From Prevotellaceae bacterium (lineage in GTDB: Bacteria; Bacteroidota; Bacteroidia; Bacteroidales; Bacteroidaceae), in assembly GCA_030536165.1 (NCBI GenBank), contig JAUNQM010000049.1:985-11124 (forward strand): a stretch of 10,140 bases of DNA, written 5' to 3'. Position numbers and translations under genes: made by a program. Under the pieces are notes generated by a model. It worked only from the letters and a program-made list of their open reading frames with translations. It had not been told where the DNA came from and did no database searches. Below are positions 6,488-10,140 of this stretch, piece by piece. Each line of letters starts with the position of its first letter. The first letter of the stretch is position 1.

Positions 6488-6499
6488 GTTTTTCCAGTG

Positions 6500-6531
6500 C
6501 AAAGGTAAAAAATATATATGAGAAATCCAAA
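6500..6531 (-). promoter_or_regulatory. Promoter of the minus-strand ATPase
   Basis: On the minus strand, TTTG (6531-6528) and TACCTTTG (6507-6500) are 20 bp apart and match both Bacteroidota boxes. Transcription would start near 6493, giving a leader of about 50 nt. This also argues for the ATPase start at 6443 over the upstream in-frame start at 6530. Confidence 0.75.
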
Positions 6532-6548
6532 AGAAATCAATAAAAATG

Positions 6549-6567
6549 TAACACGAAATGCGTGTTA
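6549..6567. promoter_or_regulatory. Perfect 7-bp dyad, possible operator
   Basis: TAACACG (6549-6555) and CGTGTTA (6561-6567) are exact inverted copies with a 5-bp spacer. The dyad ends 16 bp before the -7 box at 6584-6591, so it covers the place where a -33 box would lie. The minus-strand ATPase -33 box ends 17 bp to its left, so one bound protein could affect both genes. Confidence 0.5.
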
Positions 6568-6583
6568 TGTGCAGTTTTTTTAT

Positions 6584-6591
6584 TACCTTTG
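6584..6591 (+). promoter_or_regulatory. -7 box of the dockerin-protein gene
   Basis: TACCTTTG matches TAnnTTTG exactly. No TTTG is found at the usual -33 distance; the dyad 6549-6567 occupies that place. The box ends 16 bp before the chosen start codon, so the leader would be only about 10 nt. Confidence 0.65.
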
Positions 6592-6607
6592 TGGCGAAAT
6601 TGAAAAA

Positions 6608-7861
6608 ATGATGAAAAGAACTTTTATATTCACATTACTTATACTTGTGGCAGTATGTAGCTACGCCATTACGTCAACTACTTATACCTTCGTGTCAGCT
6701 GAGTGGAAGTCAAAGATTGGCACGGTGGTATGCGATGGGAAGACAGATGGATGGACATGCAATGTACCTGCCACAGACTATGCTGAAGGACGTACTGATG
6801 CTGAAGGACGCCTCTATTCGCAAGGCGTCGGCGTGAAGACTGGCACAAGTGGTGCGGGCGCAACATCGGTGATAGAGTTCAGCGGAATTAAGAGAATCGT
6901 GGTCAACTTCTGCCAGAATTCATCGAAGGGTGCAGGAGCAATAAACATTAGGGTGGGCGATGGCGAACAGCAGTCGTATGCAATCGCTAAGCCTGTGGTA
7001 AGCGGTAGTGGCGTGTATAACCGCGACACAATCTTCACATTCAATGGAGAGACTGGCAAGGTCTCGTTCTCTGTTGATTGTACGCAGAACGGCATCTACA
7101 TCAATACGATAACCATCTATGCCGATAACGGTAGCAATGACAACCCTGATGTAAGCACGAAGATATTCAAGATTATCTCGTCTCAGTCAGAACTCAAGGA
7201 CGGTGACGAGGTGATGTTCGGACTGAAAGACACAACATTGCCATACGTCATGGGCGTGTTCGATGAGTATGTGTCGAGGAACAATATAGGCGTGGTTAGC
7301 GCGAAATATAATGCTGACCATACTATAGTGAATGAAGTTCCAGAGGCAGTATATACGGTTGAGACCTACGAGGGAGGCATTGCCTTCTGGGATTATACGG
7401 GTGGATGCCTTGTGGCAAGTGGTGGAAATCCTAACCACGGCAACAACAACTACCTGACGGTTTGGGATAAATACGTCAGCGATAGTTATGGTGACTATGG
7501 CGTATGGGATGTAACCGTCAACGAAGACATGACAATGCAAGTGAAGTCGCGTGGCGTCTCGCGCAGTAACATAATAATGTATAACCCGAATCAGATGGCG
7601 GGGAGAAAGATATTTGCTTGCTATGCAGACTCCACTTCCTACACTCGCGTCTCGATATATAAACGTGGTGGCAGTGCCATCTATGGCGATGCAAACTGCG
7701 ACGGACAGGTCGATGTGGGCGACATCACCACAATTGCTTCCTTCTTGCTCGGCGAGAAGCCAACGGCATGGAGCCGTGAGAATGCCGATGCAAATAAAGA
7801 TGGTGACATAGACGTTGCCGACATTACTGCGACGGCAATGATAATACTTGGCAAAGAGTAA
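6608..7861 (+). CDS. Secreted protein with C-terminal dockerin-like domain
   Basis: 417 residues, probably exported and surface-associated. Residues 1-20 form a signal peptide with likely cleavage after S-Y-A; C17 is not in a good lipobox. Residues 24-172 look like one beta-sandwich domain (TYTF near the start, GVGVKTG, INTITIYA at the end). Residues 186-352 look like a second beta-rich domain that starts with FKIISSQSELKDGDEV and closes with a strand ending IYK. The C-terminus (360-417) is a type I dockerin-like pair of calcium loops: D361-N363-D365-Q367-D369-D372 and D394-N396-D398-D400-D402-D405, with all ligand positions intact. I recognise no catalytic domain, so it may bind carbohydrate or protein. 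The start could equally be 6611 (second of two Met codons). The longer frame from 6518 crosses the promoter. gpmI follows after 53 bp. Confidence 0.85.
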   Translation: MMKRTFIFTLLILVAVCSYAITSTTYTFVSAEWKSKIGTVVCDGKTDGWTCNVPATDYAEGRTDAEGRLYSQGVGVKTGTSGAGATSVIEFSGIKRIVVNFCQNSSKGAGAINIRVGDGEQQSYAIAKPVVSGSGVYNRDTIFTFNGETGKVSFSVDCTQNGIYINTITIYADNGSNDNPDVSTKIFKIISSQSELKDGDEVMFGLKDTTLPYVMGVFDEYVSRNNIGVVSAKYNADHTIVNEVPEAVYTVETYEGGIAFWDYTGGCLVASGGNPNHGNNNYLTVWDKYVSDSYGDYGVWDVTVNEDMTMQVKSRGVSRSNIIMYNPNQMAGRKIFACYADSTSYTRVSIYKRGGSAIYGDANCDGQVDVGDITTIASFLLGEKPTAWSRENADANKDGDIDVADITATAMIILGKE

Positions 7862-7914
7862 AGCGAATATAATAGTCTCGAAAATATAATTCAAACAAAA
7901 TAACAAAACAAACA

Positions 7915-9432
7915 ATGGCAAAGAAAGCTTTATTGATGATTCTCGATGGTTGGGGAATCGGTAAGAAAGGCGAAGGCGATGTAATATTCAATACACCTAC
8001 ACCTTATTTAGATTATCTCTATGCAGTTAGTGCACACTCACAATTGATGGCATGTGGCGAGGACGTTGGTCTGCCTGATGGTCAGATGGGTAACTCGGAA
8101 GTAGGACACCTCAATATCGGTGCCGGACGTATTGTCTATCAAGACCTCGTGAAGATTAACCGTGCTTGCAAGGACAACAGCATCATGCAGAATCCTGATA
8201 TCGTTGCTGCTTTCTCTTATGCAAAAGAGACTGGTAAGGCAGTGCATTTCATGGGACTTACCTCTGACGGTGGCGTGCATTCATCACTCGACCATCTCTA
8301 CAAACTCTGCGAGATAAGCAAGAGCTACGGACTCACAAAGACATTTATCCATTGCTTCATGGATGGTCGCGACACCGACCCAAAGAGTGGTGTAGGTTTC
8401 ATTCGTGAACTTGAGCAGCACGCAGAGGCTAACGACTGCAAGATAGCAAGCATCGTTGGTCGTTTCTATGCTATGGACCGCGACAAGCGTTGGGATAGAG
8501 TCAAGGACGCATACGACCTTCTCGTTGAAGGCAAGGGCAAGCAGGCTGCCGACATGGTTAAGGCTGTGGAAGAAAGCTATGCTGACGGTGTGACAGATGA
8601 GTTCATCAAGCCAATCAATAACAGCACTGTAGATGGTACGATAAAGGAAGGCGACGTCGTAATCTTCTTCAACTTCCGCAACGACCGTGCAAAGGAACTC
8701 ACTATCGTGCTCACTCAGCAGGATATGCCAGAGCAGGGAATGAAGACTATCCCTGGACTCCAGTATTACTGCATGACTCCATACGATGCATCGTTTACGG
8801 GCGTTCATATCCTCTTCCCAAAGAAAGACGTTGAGAATACGCTCGGTGAATACCTCAGCAAGCAAGGTCTGAAGCAGCTCCACACAGCCGAAACCGAGAA
8901 GTATGCCCACGTTACTTTCTTCTTCAATGGAGGCCGTGAGCAGCCATTCGAAGGCGAAGACCGCATACTCGTTCCGTCACCAAAGGTTGCTACCTACGAC
9001 TTGAAGCCAGAGATGAGCGCTTACGAGGTTAAGGATAATCTCGTTGCTGCAATCAAGGAAGACAAGTACGACTTCATCGTCGTAAACTTCGCAAATGGCG
9101 ACATGGTAGGCCACACAGGCGTATATCATGCAATAGCAAAGGCTGTATGGGCAGTTGATAATTGCGTACACGACGTTATCGAGGCAGCAAAGGCAATGGG
9201 ATATGAGGCTATCATCATAGCCGACCACGGTAATGCCGACAATGCTGTCAATGCAGACGGAACGCCAAACACTGCTCACTCGTTGAACCCAGTACCATTC
9301 ATCTATGTTACCGACAACAACAGTGCATGTGTGAAGGATGGTCGTCTGGCCGACGTTGCTCCTTCAATCCTCCATATCCTCGGCCTCGAACAGCCTGCAG
9401 ATATGACTGGAGAGAACCTTATCGAAGATTAG
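7915..9432 (+). CDS. gpmI: 2,3-bisphosphoglycerate-independent phosphoglycerate mutase
   Basis: 505 residues, the usual length for GpmI. It interconverts 3- and 2-phosphoglycerate in glycolysis and gluconeogenesis, in the cytosol, using two metal ions and a phosphoserine intermediate. Visible catalytic features are D11 in ILDGWG, the phosphorylated serine S61 in MGNSEVGHLNIG, HSSLDH (122-127), MDGRDTDP (149-156), RFYAMDRDKRWDR (183-195) and NFRNDRA (253-259). The second metal site follows with NGDMVGHTG (394-402; D396, H400), ADHGNAD (436-442; D437, H438) and H455 in TAHS. The alkaline-phosphatase-like domain is therefore split around the inserted transferase domain, as in the family. The leader is A-rich without a Shine-Dalgarno site. 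I see no exact TAnnTTTG box in the 53-bp gap, so it may be partly read through from the upstream gene or use a promoter I cannot identify. Confidence 0.97.
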   Translation: MAKKALLMILDGWGIGKKGEGDVIFNTPTPYLDYLYAVSAHSQLMACGEDVGLPDGQMGNSEVGHLNIGAGRIVYQDLVKINRACKDNSIMQNPDIVAAFSYAKETGKAVHFMGLTSDGGVHSSLDHLYKLCEISKSYGLTKTFIHCFMDGRDTDPKSGVGFIRELEQHAEANDCKIASIVGRFYAMDRDKRWDRVKDAYDLLVEGKGKQAADMVKAVEESYADGVTDEFIKPINNSTVDGTIKEGDVVIFFNFRNDRAKELTIVLTQQDMPEQGMKTIPGLQYYCMTPYDASFTGVHILFPKKDVENTLGEYLSKQGLKQLHTAETEKYAHVTFFFNGGREQPFEGEDRILVPSPKVATYDLKPEMSAYEVKDNLVAAIKEDKYDFIVVNFANGDMVGHTGVYHAIAKAVWAVDNCVHDVIEAAKAMGYEAIIIADHGNADNAVNADGTPNTAHSLNPVPFIYVTDNNSACVKDGRLADVAPSILHILGLEQPADMTGENLIED

Positions 9433-9464
9433 GTGACCCCACCACGAAACCGTAAAAATTGTTG

Positions 9465-9504
9465 TAGGTTATAGGTTTATTCGATTCCTCGAAATATCGA
9501 ATAA
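9465..9504. repeat. Short tandem and inverted repeats between gpmI and ung
   Basis: TAGGTTA / TAGGTTT is a 7-bp tandem repeat at 9465-9478. The 9-bp inverted repeat TTATTCGAT (9477-9485) / ATCGAATAA (9496-9504) follows, with a 10-bp spacer. There is no T-run after it, so it is a poor terminator. TAGGTTTA (9472-9479) is one base off the -7 consensus but has no -33 partner, so I do not call a promoter. Confidence 0.4.
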
Positions 9505-9528
9505 TCGAAATCTCGTATTTCAAGATTT

Positions 9529-10140
9529 ATGGATGTAAGAATAGAACAAAGCTGGAAAGTGAAGCTTGATGATGAGTTCAACAAGCCTTACTTTTCGGCT
9601 TTGACTGCTTTTGTGCGCCAGGAGTATTCCTCCACGACATGCTATCCACCGGCACGGCTCATCTTTAACGCCTTCGACCTCTGTCCGTTCGACAAGGTCA
9701 AGGTAGTCATCATCGGGCAAGACCCGTACCACGAGCCAGGGCAGGCTCACGGCTTGTGCTTCTCGGTCAATGACGGAGTGCAGTATCCGCCGTCACTCCT
9801 TAATATATATAAGGAGATAGAAGACGACCTCGGCATCAGGCATACGTCGGGCAACCTGACCGAATGGGCTCGTCAGGGCGTGCTGCTGCTCAACGCCACG
9901 CTTACCGTGCGAGCACATCTTGCAGGCAGTCATCAGCGTCGCGGATGGGAGACATTCACCGATGCCGTGATACAGAAACTCAGTCGCGAACGCGACAATC
10001 TTGTCTTCATTCTTTGGGGAAGCTACGCGCAAAGCAAGGCTGTGTATATTGATGCCACGCACCATCTCGTGCTGAAGTCACCGCATCCGTCGCCACTTTC
10101 GGCGCATCGCGGCTTCTTCGGCAACAAACATTTTTCACTC
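9529..10140 (+). CDS. ung: Uracil-DNA glycosylase, family 1 (3' end outside the window)
   Basis: 204 codons are present and the frame is still open at the window edge. By comparison with E. coli Ung, about 20 residues are missing. The enzyme removes uracil from DNA to start base excision repair. The water-activating motif GQDPYH is at 63-68 (D65 catalytic), followed by GQAHGLCFSV (71-80), in which F79 should stack on uracil. LLN (120-122) and the DNA-intercalation loop HPSPLSAHRGFFG (186-198, H186 catalytic) are intact. The N-terminus MDVRIEQSW is short and lacks any extension. ATG 9529 is the first good start after the gpmI stop, 96 bp upstream. The promoter is not clear; a palindrome lies at 9477-9504. 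Confidence 0.96.
   Translation, partial: MDVRIEQSWKVKLDDEFNKPYFSALTAFVRQEYSSTTCYPPARLIFNAFDLCPFDKVKVVIIGQDPYHEPGQAHGLCFSVNDGVQYPPSLLNIYKEIEDDLGIRHTSGNLTEWARQGVLLLNATLTVRAHLAGSHQRRGWETFTDAVIQKLSRERDNLVFILWGSYAQSKAVYIDATHHLVLKSPHPSPLSAHRGFFGNKHFSL

Noticed and set aside
7187..7921. 244-codon minus-strand frame opposite the dockerin-protein gene
   Set aside because: It is antisense to a gene with intact dockerin calcium loops and a signal peptide, and no family is recognisable in its translation.
8284..8910. 208-codon minus-strand frame inside gpmI
   Set aside because: It is antisense to a fully conserved GpmI; long antisense frames are common opposite genes with biased codon use.

Overview
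The window looks like chromosomal DNA from a member of Bacteroidota, most probably Prevotellaceae. This rests on several -7 boxes of the TAnnTTTG type, most with a TTTG-like -33 box 19-20 bp upstream, on mostly A-rich leaders without clear Shine-Dalgarno sites, and on the gene content: a periplasmic GH51 arabinofuranosidase, an AAA_14/DUF4143 ATPase and a secreted protein ending in a dockerin-like pair of calcium loops. The genus is inferred; no rRNA gene or marker search was available.

Layout from left to right. Positions 1-223 hold a promoter and no convincing gene. A small acidic, glycine-rich repeat protein (224-562) follows. A 445-bp gap (563-1007) is unusually rich in inverted repeats: an 18-bp stem that encloses further small hairpins (648-779), a long imperfect palindrome (775-858) running into the rmuC promoter, and two leader hairpins (864-939). 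Then come rmuC (1008-2270), a stretch of 9-nt tandem repeats (2283-2336), a GH51 alpha-L-arabinofuranosidase (2355-4301), and a small exported protein of unknown function with its own promoter (4497-5042). A strong hairpin at 5069-5104 separates that gene from a convergent minus-strand ATPase (5130-6443). Divergent from the ATPase is a secreted dockerin-type protein (6608-7861), followed by gpmI (7915-9432) and the 5' part of ung (9529 to the window edge).

How the genes relate. No large operon is evident; most genes have their own promoter or are separated by more than 50 bp. RmuC and Ung both concern DNA integrity but are far apart and not linked. GpmI is core glycolysis. The arabinofuranosidase is an orphan, with no SusC/SusD pair or regulator here, so it is not part of a visible polysaccharide utilisation locus. 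I find no defence island, CRISPR array, transposase, tRNA or rRNA.

The best candidates for something undescribed are non-coding: the nested structure at 648-779 with the adjoining palindrome and rmuC leader, the 9-nt CTATA repeats on both sides of the GH51 gene, and a perfect dyad at the expected -33 position of the dockerin-protein promoter. These are structural observations by eye; none has been tested by folding or database search.
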